Positions 9,554 through 19,315 of a stretch of 43,877 nt of DNA are shown one piece after another. A model generated the notes under the pieces. That model did no database searches. It was not told where the DNA came from and saw only the letters and a list, made by a program, of their open reading frames with translations. The translations under genes were made by a program, and so were the position numbers. Origin of the DNA: Actinomyces sp. (GTDB taxonomy: Bacteria > Actinomycetota > Actinomycetes > Actinomycetales > Actinomycetaceae); assembly GCA_018375675.1 (NCBI GenBank), contig JAHACW010000013.1, positions 1 through 43,877 on the forward strand. The letters run 5' to 3'. Numbering within the stretch: the first letter of the stretch is position 1; each line of letters starts with the position of its first letter.

Positions 9554-12500
9554 TTGCTGGACGCCAAAACGTTCGACAGCCTGAAGATCACCCTGGCCAC
9601 CGGCGATGACATCGCCGTCTGGAGCCACGGTGAGGTTAAGAAGCCGGAGACCATCAACTACCGTACGCTCAAGCCCGAGCGCGACGGCCTGTTCGGTGAG
9701 CAGATCTTCGGCCCCACCCGCGACTGGGAGTGCGCGTGTGGCAAGTACAAGCGCGTGCGCTACAAGGGCATCGTGTGCGAGAAGTGCGGTGTCGAGGTCA
9801 CTCGCTCGCGCGTTCGTCGTGAGCGCATGGGTCACATCGACCTGGCTGCCCCCGTCACGCACATCTGGTACTTCAAGGGTGTTCCCTCGCGCCTGGGCTA
9901 CGTGCTCAACCTCGCGCCCAAGGACCTCGAGAAGGTCATCTACTTCGCTGCCTACATGATCACCGAGGTCGACGAAAAGGGTCGCCACGAGGATCTGGCT
10001 GAACTGCGCGCCGAACTTGAGGTGCAGAAGAAGCAGATGGAGAACAACCGCGACGCGACGATCAACGACTTCGCGGAGCAGCTCGAGTCCGACATGGCCG
10101 CCCTGGAGAAGGACGGCGCCTCGCAGGCTGAGCGCGAGCGCGCTCGCAAGCAGGGCGAACGCGAGATGGCCAAGATCCGCCGCCGCTTCGACGGCGACAT
10201 CGAAGGCCTCGAGGCCGTGTGGGAGCGCTTCAAGGACCTCAAGGTCGGCGACCTTGAGGGCGACGAGCGCCTCTACCGTGCGATGGTGGCCCGCTACGGC
10301 ACCTACTTCAAGGGTGACATGGGCGCTGCCGCCATCCAGAAGCGCCTGGAGACCTTCGACCTGGAGGCCGAGGTCGCCGCGCTGCGTCAGACTATCGCCT
10401 CTGACTCCGGCCCGCGCAAGGCTCGCGCCATCAAGCGCCTGAAGGTCATCAACGCCTTCGTCGCGACCGGCAACTCGCCGGCCTCGATGGTCCTCACCAA
10501 GATCCCCGTGATCCCGCCGGACCTGCGCCCCATGGTTCAGCTGGACGGCGGCCGTTTCGCGACCTCCGACCTCAACGACCTGTACCGTCGCGTCATCAAC
10601 CGCAACACCCGACTCAAGCGTCTGCTCGAGCTGGGCGCCCCCGAGATCATCGTCAACAACGAGAAGCGCATGCTTCAGGAGTCCGTTGACGCCCTCTTCG
10701 ACAACGGCCGCCGTGGCCGCCCCGTCGCGGGCCCGGGCAACCGTCCGCTCAAGTCGATCTCGGACATGCTCAAGGGTAAGCAGGGTCGTTTCCGTCAGAA
10801 CCTGCTCGGTAAGCGCGTCGACTACTCGGGTCGTTCCGTTATCGTCGTCGGCCCGCAGCTGCAGCTGCACCAGTGTGGTCTGCCCAAGCAGATGGCCCTG
10901 GAGCTGTTCAAGCCCTTCGTCATGAAGCGCCTGGTTGAGAAGAACTACGCGCAGAACGTCAAGGCCGCCAAGCGCAAGGTTGAGCGTCAGCGCCCCGAGG
11001 TGTGGGACGTCCTCGACGACGTCATCCGCGAGCACCCCGTGCTGCTGAACCGTGCACCTACGCTGCACCGCCTCGGCATCCAGGCGTTCGAGCCCCAGCT
11101 GATCGAGGGTAAGGCTATCCAGCTGCACCCCCTCGCCTGTGGCGCGTTCAACGCCGACTTCGACGGTGACCAGATGGCAGTCCACCTGCCGCTGGGCGCT
11201 GAGGCGCAGGCCGAGGCCCGCATCCTCATGCTGTCGACGAACAACATCCTCAAGCCCTCCGACGGCCGCCCCGTGGCCATGCCGTCGCAGGACATGATCA
11301 TCGGTCTGTTCCACCTGACCTCGACGCCCGACCCGTCGGTGCCCGTCGAGAAGGACGAAGACGGAAACCCCGTGATTCCGTACTTCTCCAGCCAGGCAGA
11401 AGCCCAGATGGCGTACGACGCCGGCAACCTGCACCTGAACGCGACCGCGCGCATCCGCTTCGCCGACGGCACCGTGCCGCCCGAGGGCTGGGAAGCCCCC
11501 GAGGGCTGGGAGCCCGGCGACGAGCTGATCCTCGAGACCAGCCTCGGCCGCGCGATCTTCAACGAGCAGCTGCCCACCGACTACCCGTTCGTCAACGAGG
11601 TCGTCGGCAAGAAGCAGCTCGGTAACATCGTGAACACGCTGACCCAGCGTTACCCGAACGTGCTCGTGGCGGACTGCCTCGACGCGCTGAAGTCGGCCGG
11701 CTTCCACTGGTCGACCTGGTCGGGCATCACGATTGCGTTCTCCGACATTCAGGCCTCGCCGCGTAAGCGCGAGATCCTGGCCCGCTACGAGGCCAAGGCA
11801 GCCGAGATCGTCGAGCAGTTCGAGACGGGTATCATCCTCGAGGAGACCCGTTACGAGGAGCTCGTGAAGCTGTGGCTGCAGTGCACCGAAGAGGTCGCCG
11901 ACGACATGCGCGCGAACTTCGACGAGCGCAACACCGTGTACCGCATGGTGAACTCCGGCGCTCGTGGTAACTGGTCGCAGGTTCAGCAGATCGCCGGTAT
12001 GCGTGGCCTCGTGTCCGACCCGAAGCAGAAGCTGATCGAGCAGCCCATTAAGGCGAACTACCGCGAGGGCCTGACGGTTCTCGAGTACTTCATCGCCACG
12101 CACGGCGCCCGTAAGGGCCTGGTCGATACGGCTCTGCGTACCGCCGAGTCGGGCTACCTGACCCGTCGTCTGGTCGACGTCTCGCAGGACGTTATCGTCC
12201 GCGAGGCCGACTGTGGTACCCGCGCCGGCCTGAAGATCGACATCGCTCACAAGAACGAGTTCGGTGAGTGGGAGGCGTCCGAGACCATCGAGACGACCGC
12301 CTACGCCCGTAACCTCGCCCGTGACGCGGTGAACGAGGCCGGAGAGGTCGTCATGCCCGCGGGCACCGACCTGGGTGACGACCAGCTCGCCGAGCTCGTC
12401 GCAGCCGGCGTTGCGCAGATCGTCTGCCGTTCCGTCCTCACCTGTGAGTCGCAGGTTGGCACCTGTGCGGCCTGCTACGGCCGCTCGCTGGCCACCGGCA

Positions 12501-13456
12501 AGCAGGTCGACATCGGCGAGGCCGTCGGCATTATCGCCGCCCAGTCGATTGGTGAGCCCGGCACGCAGCTGACGATGCGTACGTTCCACACCGGTGGCGC
12601 CGCCTCCGCTGCGGATATTACGCAGGGTCTGCCCCGTGTCCAGGAACTCTTCGAGGCCCGCAGCCCGAAGGTCGAGGCGAAGATGAACGAGGCCGCCGGC
12701 CGCGTCCACATCGACGACGAAGACCCGAGCGCGCGTAAGGTCGTCATCACCCGTGACGACGGCAAGGAAGACCTGGTCATCGAGGTCTCGCGTCGCCAGA
12801 AGCTCCTCGTCTCCGAGGGCCAGCACATCGAGGCTGGCACCCCGCTGACCGAGGGCCAGCTGGATCCCAAGGAAATCCTGCGCATCATGGGCCGCAACGT
12901 GTCCCAGAAGATGCTCGTGGACGAGGTCCAGAAGGTGTACCGCGACCAGGGCGTGGGCATTCACGCCAAGCACATCGAGGTCATCGTCCGTCAGATGCTG
13001 CGCCGCGTCACCATCCTGGAGCCCGGCGACACGACGTTCATGCCCGGCGAGCTCGTCGACCGCATGGCGTACCTGACGCAGAACCGTCGCGTCGCAGCCG
13101 AGGGCGGCCAGCCCGCCTCCGGTCGCCAGATGCTGATGGGTATCACGAAGGCGTCGCTGGCCACGGATTCGTGGCTGTCGGCCGCGTCCTTCCAGGAGAC
13201 CACCAAGGTCCTGACCGAGGCCGCCATGAACGGCAAGTCGGACTCCCTGGTGGGCCTCAAGGAGAACGTCATCCTCGGTAAGCTCATCCCGGCTGGCACC
13301 GGCCTGTCGCGCTACAACGACGTCATCGTTGAGCCGACGGCTGAGGCCATGGCGAACTCGAACTACTCCGAGGCCGACTTCGGTGACGGCTCCGTGTCCG
13401 AGGACTTCCTCGACGCGCTGGGCGCCATCGACTTTGGCATGAACTTCCGCGAGTAA
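9554..13456 (+). CDS. rpoC: DNA-directed RNA polymerase subunit beta'
   Basis: This 1300-residue subunit carries the active-site magnesium triad NADFDGD (D535, D537, D539). The N-terminal zinc ribbon CACGKYKR...CEKCG lies near residues 58-80 and the second cysteine cluster [13 protein letters not shown] near 963. The bridge-helix/trigger-loop region [16 protein letters not shown] is present. It starts at TTG 9554, 15 nt after rpoB with GGGAGA ahead, so the pair is one operon. A strong hairpin 18 nt beyond the stop ends the unit. Confidence 0.98.
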   Translation: MLDAKTFDSLKITLATGDDIAVWSHGEVKKPETINYRTLKPERDGLFGEQIFGPTRDWECACGKYKRVRYKGIVCEKCGVEVTRSRVRRERMGHIDLAAPVTHIWYFKGVPSRLGYVLNLAPKDLEKVIYFAAYMITEVDEKGRHEDLAELRAELEVQKKQMENNRDATINDFAEQLESDMAALEKDGASQAERERARKQGEREMAKIRRRFDGDIEGLEAVWERFKDLKVGDLEGDERLYRAMVARYGTYFKGDMGAAAIQKRLETFDLEAEVAALRQTIASDSGPRKARAIKRLKVINAFVATGNSPASMVLTKIPVIPPDLRPMVQLDGGRFATSDLNDLYRRVINRNTRLKRLLELGAPEIIVNNEKRMLQESVDALFDNGRRGRPVAGPGNRPLKSISDMLKGKQGRFRQNLLGKRVDYSGRSVIVVGPQLQLHQCGLPKQMALELFKPFVMKRLVEKNYAQNVKAAKRKVERQRPEVWDVLDDVIREHPVLLNRAPTLHRLGIQAFEPQLIEGKAIQLHPLACGAFNADFDGDQMAVHLPLGAEAQAEARILMLSTNNILKPSDGRPVAMPSQDMIIGLFHLTSTPDPSVPVEKDEDGNPVIPYFSSQAEAQMAYDAGNLHLNATARIRFADGTVPPEGWEAPEGWEPGDELILETSLGRAIFNEQLPTDYPFVNEVVGKKQLGNIVNTLTQRYPNVLVADCLDALKSAGFHWSTWSGITIAFSDIQASPRKREILARYEAKAAEIVEQFETGIILEETRYEELVKLWLQCTEEVADDMRANFDERNTVYRMVNSGARGNWSQVQQIAGMRGLVSDPKQKLIEQPIKANYREGLTVLEYFIATHGARKGLVDTALRTAESGYLTRRLVDVSQDVIVREADCGTRAGLKIDIAHKNEFGEWEASETIETTAYARNLARDAVNEAGEVVMPAGTDLGDDQLAELVAAGVAQIVCRSVLTCESQVGTCAACYGRSLATGKQVDIGEAVGIIAAQSIGEPGTQLTMRTFHTGGAASAADITQGLPRVQELFEARSPKVEAKMNEAAGRVHIDDEDPSARKVVITRDDGKEDLVIEVSRRQKLLVSEGQHIEAGTPLTEGQLDPKEILRIMGRNVSQKMLVDEVQKVYRDQGVGIHAKHIEVIVRQMLRRVTILEPGDTTFMPGELVDRMAYLTQNRRVAAEGGQPASGRQMLMGITKASLATDSWLSAASFQETTKVLTEAAMNGKSDSLVGLKENVILGKLIPAGTGLSRYNDVIVEPTAEAMANSNYSEADFGDGSVSEDFLDALGAIDFGMNFRE

Positions 13457-13474
13457 TCCGGTTCGTGACCGCTT

Positions 13475-13519
13475 GGGGCCCCGGCCTCGTCCGTGAGAAC
13501 GTGACGAGGCCGGGGCCCC
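13475..13519 (+). terminator. rpoBC terminator
   Basis: GGGGCCCCGGCCTCGTC (13475-13491) pairs perfectly over 17 bp with 13503-13519 around an 11-nt loop. Only a weak T-rich tail (TTGTCGT) follows, as is common in high-GC actinobacteria. The stem contains the GCCCCGGCCTCGTC word. Confidence 0.85.
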
Positions 13520-13618
13520 TTGTCGTGTCAGCTCACTCTCCTTAAGCGCGCCGAGGGTGTCTAACGGCGGTGCAGGTTGAGCTCCAGCTGCGACGGTCGA
13601 ACATGAAAGTTCAACCAT

Positions 13619-13647
13619 TTGGAAAGCTGTCGCACGGATGCTAGATT
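13619..13647 (+). promoter_or_regulatory. Promoter of the wall-anchored protein gene
   Basis: TTGGAA (13619-13624), a 17-nt spacer and TAGATT (13642-13647) precede the ATG at 13686 by 38 nt. The separate promoter after the rpoC terminator shows that this gene is not part of the rpoBC unit. Confidence 0.65.
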
Positions 13648-13685
13648 GGCCGCACATGTCCCTCAACGCTTAAGGATGTCTCCTC

Positions 13686-15134
13686 ATGCGCCTGTCCAAG
13701 AAACTGGTCATTGCTGCGCTCGGCTCCGCGACCCTCGTTCTCAACCCGTTGGCGGCCCTTGCTGCTGGCCCCACGATTGAGGATGCGGACGGTCCGCTCG
13801 TTCGGATCGCCATCTCCGACACCCTCAACTGCTCGATCAACTACAAGGGCGATAAGTACAACGAGTTCTACAATGATAAATCCGCTCAGGATCCAGCCGA
13901 CTGTGGAACCTTCCTCGCTGTGGGGTCTGAGCTCTTCGGTCCGGGGGAGCTGAATTCGCGTGCTGCGACGCGGATGGGGGCGATCGCCTGGACGCCGGTC
14001 TCGCAAACGAAGTCGGGAACGGGCACTCAAGCCGATCCGTGGGTCCTCACGACTGTCGTTCGCGGCGGTGGATTCGAGATTACGCAGACGGACACCTACT
14101 CAACGGGCAATGAGTTCTACACGACGACCTCGTCGGTGAAGAACATTTCGGATGCCGCTCAGGACTTTACCCTCTACCACGCGGCGGATTGCTACCTCCA
14201 GGACGACGATTACGGCTTCGGCGAGTACGACGCGAACACGGGGACGGTCATCTGCCGAGCGAAGGATTCGGAAACCGGCGAGCATACGGATCGTGGCCGA
14301 GTCGAGCAGTTTGTCCCGACGACCGCCGGTTCGAACTACTACTACAGTTCCTATAACGAGGTCTGGGGTAAGCTCAAGGACCGTGCGCCGCTGCCCAACA
14401 AGCTCGAGCGCGCAGATTCCAACCGGGACAATGGCATGGCTCTGAGCTGGACTCGTACGCTCGAGCCGAATACGACGGCCGACTACTCACTCATCACCTC
14501 CTTCTCGCCGAAGGGTCAGGTCGCGCTGTCCTCCGCGACATGCGCCGTCGCCCAGCCGGGCGCCGACTCCACCGCGACGCGCACCATCGGAGTGACGATC
14601 ACGAACCCGAACCGTGATGTCAAGTCGGTTCAGACGGTCATCGCGACCCTGTCGGACGACGCCACCTACGTTCCCCAGTCGGCCAGCGGCGCCCCCGAGC
14701 CGACGGTCGCGGGCAAGGTGCTTACCTTCAAGGATCTGGAGCTTCCCGCCAACGGGTCGGTGAAGTTCTCGTTCCTTATCACCGGCAGCGCCGAGGTTAC
14801 TCCGCTCGTGAAGATCTCGGGGACGACGACGAGTGGCGCAGCCATCGCCGAGTCCGATACCTCGGCATCTTCGACGTGCGATTTCCCCGAGCTTCCGGCT
14901 CCCGAGGAGCCCCAGCCGACTCCCGAGCAGCCGCAGCCGACTGTCGAGCAGCCGCAGCCCACCGCTGAGCAGCCGCAGCCGACTGCCGAGCAGCCCCAAC
15001 CTGCGGGCGGCAAGAGCACTGAAGGTAACAAGCTGGCCAGCACCGGCGCGAATACCGGCGTTGCCATCGCGCTCGTTGGCCTGCTCGGCATCGCCGGCGT
15101 CGGCCTCGTCGTGGCGAGGCGCCGCGCACGCTGA
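13686..15134 (+). CDS. LAxTG sortase-anchored surface protein
   Basis: This is a 482-residue exported protein of unknown function. A signal peptide spans residues 1-26 (KK, hydrophobic core, ALA-A). A beta-rich, Tyr/Thr/Asp-rich domain with about four cysteines runs to ~280, followed by a DUF11/CARDB-like sandwich (~290-400). A PQPTxEQ repeat stalk (409-439) leads to the sorting signal LASTG (450-454), a hydrophobic helix and RRRAR. The LAxTG form suggests a class E-type housekeeping sortase that links it to peptidoglycan. ATG 13686 has AAGGAT upstream. It is monocistronic, with its own promoter and terminator. Adhesion or ligand binding is a guess. Confidence 0.85.
   Translation: MRLSKKLVIAALGSATLVLNPLAALAAGPTIEDADGPLVRIAISDTLNCSINYKGDKYNEFYNDKSAQDPADCGTFLAVGSELFGPGELNSRAATRMGAIAWTPVSQTKSGTGTQADPWVLTTVVRGGGFEITQTDTYSTGNEFYTTTSSVKNISDAAQDFTLYHAADCYLQDDDYGFGEYDANTGTVICRAKDSETGEHTDRGRVEQFVPTTAGSNYYYSSYNEVWGKLKDRAPLPNKLERADSNRDNGMALSWTRTLEPNTTADYSLITSFSPKGQVALSSATCAVAQPGADSTATRTIGVTITNPNRDVKSVQTVIATLSDDATYVPQSASGAPEPTVAGKVLTFKDLELPANGSVKFSFLITGSAEVTPLVKISGTTTSGAAIAESDTSASSTCDFPELPAPEEPQPTPEQPQPTVEQPQPTAEQPQPTAEQPQPAGGKSTEGNKLASTGANTGVAIALVGLLGIAGVGLVVARRRAR
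14910..15002 (+). repeat. 21-bp coding tandem repeat (PQPTxEQ)
   Basis: There are four 21-bp units at 14910, 14931, 14952 and 14973, plus a partial fifth, encoding PQPTPEQ, PQPTVEQ, PQPTAEQ, PQPTAEQ and PQP. The Pro-rich heptads form the wall-spanning stalk of the surface protein. Copy number may vary between strains. Confidence 0.9.
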
Positions 15135-15160
15135 TCGGAGATCCGGTCGACAACGTCATT

Positions 15161-15190
15161 GGGCCCGGTCCCCGCGAGGGGGCCGGGCCC
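15161..15190 (+). terminator. Terminator of the wall-anchored protein gene
   Basis: A 13-bp stem, GGGCCCGGTCCCC with 15178-15190 (one G-U pair), closes a GCGA tetraloop. It begins 26 nt after the stop codon. Confidence 0.85.
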
Positions 15191-15483
15191 TCGCGCATCC
15201 CTTGTGAACGCCCTCGTCGGTGGCGGGGAGAGTCGCTTTCCGCGCAGGTGGCGAAGCCTGCGGGGTGCCAGGCTGCCCATCCCGACAGATTGTGCGCCCA
15301 ATCCGACAGAATGCACGAGGTCCCACATGAGGCGACCGACCGTGCGGTTGAATAGGTGGTGGCGGTTCCCATCTGCCCTCTGGTCTGCGGCGACCCATGT
15401 CTATGGAGACACATACGGGGATGGAAAGGGAGCTGATCTAGCTCTGGGATGCAGGGTTTCGGAACTGAAAGAGGACATCAACA
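15191..15483 (+). promoter_or_regulatory. Control region of the GH3 gene with direct repeat
   Basis: This is a 293-base gap. CCGACAGATTG (15282-15292) and CCGACAGAATG (15303-15313) are direct repeats 21 nt apart, two helical turns. Further on, TGTCT-atgg-AGACA (about 15399-15412) is a small dyad. No strong -35/-10 pair was recognised. The repeat is a candidate site for a regulator of this glycosidase. Confidence 0.4.
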
Positions 15484-18435
15484 ATGCTTTCCATCAACTG
15501 GTCTGATGTGTGGAAGATGGTTGAGTCGATCAAGGTCCCCTTGATCGTCATCGGCGTGGCGCTGGCGCTCGCCATCATCGTCTCCCTCGCTGTTTTCAAG
15601 ATGGGCAAGCCTGCCCGCAAGCTCACGCGCTCGACGGCCTGGGTCGCGGCGTTCATCGCCGTCGTCGTGGCCGTCGTGTCGATGATGTACGGCGGCTTCA
15701 AGACGGTGCTCGACCTGGCGGCCGGCACCGGCGCCCTCACGGACGCGTCGAAGGCTCAGGTGGAGGATCTGGGCAACGACATTTCTAACGAGGGCATGGT
15801 CCTCTTGAAGAACCAGAGCGGCGCCCTGCCGCTCGCCAAGGGCTCCGCGATCAACGTGTGGGGGTGGGGCTCGACGAACCCGATCTACGGCGGTACGGGC
15901 TCCGGCTCGCTGTCGAAGGACAACCCGACGACGACCCTCCTCGACGGTCTGCACAACGCTGGCTTCACCACGAACGATGAGCTGACGAACCTGTACACCT
16001 CCTACCGCGCTGAGCGCCCCGAGGTCGGCATGTTCAAGGCCGACTGGTCGCTGCCCGAACCCACGCAGGACAAGTACTCGGACGACCTGCTCTCCAACGC
16101 CACCGCCTTCGGTGACACCGCGGTCGTGACGATCGCCCGCTCGGGCGGCGAGGGCTTCGACCTGCCCCGCGACGTCAACCAGGAGATGGCTGACAACCCG
16201 TACTTCAGCTACACGAACAACTCCGAGGAATACACGGACTTCGAGGATGGTCAGGGCTACCTCGAGCTGACGCGTCCCGAGAAGGACATGATCGAGCTGG
16301 CGAAGAAGACGTCGACGAAGACGATCGTCGTTATCAACGCTGCCAACGTCTTCCAGCTGGGCGACCTTCAGGATGACCCGGAGATCGACGCGATCGTGTG
16401 GGCGATCCCCGGCGGCCAGGTGGGATTCAACGCGCTGGGGCGCATCCTGGACGGCGAGGTGAACCCCTCGGCGAAGACCCCCGACACGTTCCCGCGTGAC
16501 ATCAAGGCGGGCCCCGCGGCCAATAACTTCGGCGACTTCCAGTACACGAACATGACGGAGTTCGCCCAGGAGGATCCCTTCAACAAGGGCACCCAGACGC
16601 AGCCGTCCTTCGTCAACTACAACGACTCGATCTACGTCGGCTATCGCTGGTACGAGACGGCTGCCGCTGAGGGCGTCATCGACTACAGCAACGAGGTCGT
16701 CTACCCGTTCGGATTCGGCCTGTCCTACACGACGTTCTCCCAGTCGATGAGCGACATCTCGGTCGACGAGGCCACGGGCACCATGTCCGCGGACGTGACC
16801 GTCACGAACACCGGCCAGGCTGCCGGTAAGGACATCGTCCAGATCTATGACAACCCGCCCTACACGGACGGTGGCATCGAAAAGGCTTCCGCGAACCTGC
16901 TGTCTTACGAGAAGACGAAGCTGCTGGAGCCCGGTGAGTCCGAGACACTGAAGGTCACCTGGAACCGCGATTCGCTCGCCTCCTACGACTCGGTGAATGC
17001 GAAGGCCTACGTGCTTGAAGCCGGCGACTACAAGATCTCCGCGCGCTCCAACTCGCACGACGTCATCGATGAGAAGACGTACACGGTCGATGCGACGCAG
17101 ACCTTCAACACCGCCGACAACACGCACGACGGCGACAAGGTCGTGGCCACCAACCAGTTCGACGACGCGAAGGGTGACGTCACCTACCTGTCGCGTGCGG
17201 GCCGCTTCGCCAACCTCGCGGAGGCAACCGCGGCTCCCACGAACTTCGAGATGAGCGAAGCCAACAAGGCGAAGTTCCTCGCGACGTCGAACTACGACGC
17301 AGCAGCCGCCGACGCTGACAGCAGCGCCACGATGCCCACCATGGGTGCGAAGAACGGCCTCGTCCTGGGTGATCTTGCGGGCCTCGATTACGACGACCCG
17401 AAGTGGGATCAGCTCCTCGACCAGCTTACCGTCAAGGAAATGAACACCCTCATCTCCAAGGGTGGCTACGGCTCCCCGGCGATCTCCTCGATCGGCAAGC
17501 TGCGCGTCTCCGACGTGGATGGCCCCGCCTCGCTGAACAACAACTTCACGGGCGTTGGCTCGATCGGCCTGCCCTCCGCGGTGTCCGTGGCGGCCACCTT
17601 CAACAAGGAGCTCGCGCATTCCTTCGGTGATGCGATCGGCACGATGGCGCACGACATGCAGGTCTCGGGCTGGTACGCGCCGGCAACGAACACGCACCGC
17701 TACGCCTACGCGGGACGTAACTTCGAGTACTTCTCGGAGGACCCGGTCCTGGCCGGCTCGCAGGTCGCCGAGGAGATCAAGGGCGCCCAGGCCAAGGGCG
17801 TGTACGCCTTCCTCAAGCACTTCGCCCTCAACGACCAGGAAACGAACCGTACGCACATGCTGGCGACCTGGACGAACGAGCAGGCGATGCGCGAAATCTA
17901 CCTGCGTTCCTTCGAGATCGGCGTCAAGGACGGCGGCGCGCACGCGATCATGAGCGCGTTCAACTACATCGGCCCCGAGTACGCGGGTGCGAACTCGGCG
18001 CTGCTCAACAACGTCCTGCGCGACGAGTGGGGCTTCCGCGGCATGGTCCTCACCGACTACTTCGCGGGCATGGGATACCAGAACGCGGACCAGATCACGC
18101 GTAACGGAGGTGACCTGATGCTGGCCACAATCGATATGCCGATCGCCACGGTCAACGTGCAGGATGCGGCGGGCGTCAGCTCTCTGCGTCGCGCCTCGCA
18201 CAACATCCTCTACACGGTTGCGAACTCGTGGATGTACGAGAACGGTCAGCCCGAGGTCACCCGCAATACGTGGGAGTACATCACCTGGGTGGCGGCAGCG
18301 GCAGGGATCCTCGCGCTGCTTGGACTTGAGCTGGTGGCGATCCGCCGCTACCGCGCTCGCAAGGCCGAGGCCGTGATCACCGTTGAACCCAACGCGTCGA
18401 TCGACGAGGCCGGGGCCGAGAAGGCGGAAGAGTGA
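15484..18435 (+). CDS. Membrane-anchored glycoside hydrolase family 3 enzyme, reversed domain order
   Basis: This 983-residue protein is related to beta-glucosidases. Two membrane segments (~18-38, 52-69) are followed by the GH3 C-terminal alpha/beta domain (~95-400) with acid/base candidate E223 in GGEGFDLPR. A Fn3-like domain begins near YPFGFGLSYT (407). The GH3 TIM-barrel domain comes last (~630-920), with nucleophile candidate D858 in VLTDYF and KHFALNDQETNR. A third membrane segment (~932-950) and a basic, then acidic tail end it. This is the reverse of the usual GH3 order, a layout known in some Ruminococcus, Butyrivibrio and bifidobacterial enzymes. The substrate is not predictable. 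AGAGGA precedes the ATG. Confidence 0.88.
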   Translation: MLSINWSDVWKMVESIKVPLIVIGVALALAIIVSLAVFKMGKPARKLTRSTAWVAAFIAVVVAVVSMMYGGFKTVLDLAAGTGALTDASKAQVEDLGNDISNEGMVLLKNQSGALPLAKGSAINVWGWGSTNPIYGGTGSGSLSKDNPTTTLLDGLHNAGFTTNDELTNLYTSYRAERPEVGMFKADWSLPEPTQDKYSDDLLSNATAFGDTAVVTIARSGGEGFDLPRDVNQEMADNPYFSYTNNSEEYTDFEDGQGYLELTRPEKDMIELAKKTSTKTIVVINAANVFQLGDLQDDPEIDAIVWAIPGGQVGFNALGRILDGEVNPSAKTPDTFPRDIKAGPAANNFGDFQYTNMTEFAQEDPFNKGTQTQPSFVNYNDSIYVGYRWYETAAAEGVIDYSNEVVYPFGFGLSYTTFSQSMSDISVDEATGTMSADVTVTNTGQAAGKDIVQIYDNPPYTDGGIEKASANLLSYEKTKLLEPGESETLKVTWNRDSLASYDSVNAKAYVLEAGDYKISARSNSHDVIDEKTYTVDATQTFNTADNTHDGDKVVATNQFDDAKGDVTYLSRAGRFANLAEATAAPTNFEMSEANKAKFLATSNYDAAAADADSSATMPTMGAKNGLVLGDLAGLDYDDPKWDQLLDQLTVKEMNTLISKGGYGSPAISSIGKLRVSDVDGPASLNNNFTGVGSIGLPSAVSVAATFNKELAHSFGDAIGTMAHDMQVSGWYAPATNTHRYAYAGRNFEYFSEDPVLAGSQVAEEIKGAQAKGVYAFLKHFALNDQETNRTHMLATWTNEQAMREIYLRSFEIGVKDGGAHAIMSAFNYIGPEYAGANSALLNNVLRDEWGFRGMVLTDYFAGMGYQNADQITRNGGDLMLATIDMPIATVNVQDAAGVSSLRRASHNILYTVANSWMYENGQPEVTRNTWEYITWVAAAAGILALLGLELVAIRRYRARKAEAVITVEPNASIDEAGAEKAEE

Positions 18436-18501
18436 CCGATCCGGGAACAGACGGACGGAGCATGATCACCGGGTGACATTGAGTGCCGTTCACCCGTGGG
18501 G

Positions 18502-18535
18502 GAGGGGCCCGCAGGCAAGCGCCTGCGGGCCCCTC
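18502..18535 (+). terminator. Terminator of the GH3 gene
   Basis: A perfect 15-bp stem, GAGGGGCCCGCAGGC (18502-18516) with 18521-18535, closes an AAGC loop. It lies 66 nt after the GH3 stop. Confidence 0.85.
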
Positions 18536-18635
18536 TGCGTGCCCCTGAAATAACGGCGGGCGCGCCTGAAATGAAAAGGCGCCTGCACTTCACGACGCAA
18601 ACGGGGGAGCGCAGAGGAAACGATCTGAGCGCTCC

Positions 18636-18655
18636 TGTGCCCCGGCCTCGTCGAT
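18636..18655 (+). promoter_or_regulatory. TGTGCCCCGGCCTCGTCGAT word upstream of rpsL
   Basis: The same 20 bases occur at 37393-37412 upstream of infA. Shorter matches occur at 23559-23575 upstream of rpsJ and in the poxB and rpoC terminator stems. Here it has no matching second arm, so it is not a terminator. It ends 26 nt before the rpsL -35. Confidence 0.5.
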
Positions 18656-18681
18656 GAGGGGGGAACCACAATGCACCCCCT

Positions 18682-18711
18682 TTGACGAACGGCGACGTTT
18701 CCCACTATCCT
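18682..18711 (+). promoter_or_regulatory. Promoter of the str operon (rpsL)
   Basis: TTGACG (18682-18687), an 18-nt spacer and TATCCT (18706-18711). The predicted leader is about 220 nt, long and GC-rich with several possible short hairpins, for example GGGCTCC...GGAGCTC near 18763-18783. Confidence 0.65.
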
Positions 18712-18940
18712 TGAGGGTGGTTCCCGCTTCTGTGGAACCTCTGTGCCCGGGAAACCGGGAGCGGGCTCCGTCCGTCGGAGCTCCGGGCGTCATTCTCTGA
18801 CCCTCGTGGTTATCATGGCGCGCCGGCCCCCAGGCGGACACGTGTGCCCACGCGGGGGTGAAACAGTCGCGGAAGACTGACAATCAGGGCCGCCCCTTAA
18901 AGCGAGGGGAGGCCGCCGACGGAAAGAAACTGGAGACCCA

Positions 18941-19315
18941 GTGCCTACCATTCAGCAGCTCGTCCGCAAGGGACGTGTCTCGAAGCGCGCGAAGGTGAAG
19001 ACCCCCGCGCTGAAGGGCTCCCCCCAGCGTCGCGGCGTGTGCACCCGTGTGTACACCACCACGCCGAAGAAGCCGAACTCGGCTCTGCGAAAGGTCGCTC
19101 GTGTGCGCCTTTCGTCCGGCATCGAAGTCACCGCCTACATCCCCGGTGAGGGCCACAACCTGCAGGAGCACTCGATCGTGCTCGTGCGCGGTGGTCGTGT
19201 GAAGGACCTGCCCGGCGTGCGTTACCGCATCGTCCGCGGCTCGCTCGACACCCAGGGTGTCCGCGGCCGTCAGCAGGCTCGTTCCCGTTACGGCGCGAAG
19301 AAGGAGAAGAAGTAA
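18941..19315 (+). CDS. rpsL: 30S ribosomal protein S12
   Basis: This 124-residue S12 lies at the decoding centre and helps monitor codon-anticodon fit. [12 protein letters not shown] carries K43, and [12 protein letters not shown] carries K88 next to D89. These are the wild-type residues at the classical streptomycin-resistance positions, so no such resistance is predicted. The start is GTG 18941 ([11 protein letters not shown]), as usual in actinobacteria. Its TAA stop overlaps the rpsG ATG by one base (TAATG), which suggests coupled translation. Confidence 0.98.
   Translation: MPTIQQLVRKGRVSKRAKVKTPALKGSPQRRGVCTRVYTTTPKKPNSALRKVARVRLSSGIEVTAYIPGEGHNLQEHSIVLVRGGRVKDLPGVRYRIVRGSLDTQGVRGRQQARSRYGAKKEKK

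Noticed and set aside
13598..13615. TCGAACATGAAAGTTCAA as a LexA/SOS box upstream of the wall protein
   Set aside because: The half-sites are separated by 6 nt, whereas the actinobacterial box TCGAAC-N4-GTTCGA needs 4, and the right half has a mismatch.
15478..18201. A 907-codon minus-strand frame
   Set aside because: It is the antisense shadow of the GH3 gene, with low-complexity Arg/Val-rich translation.
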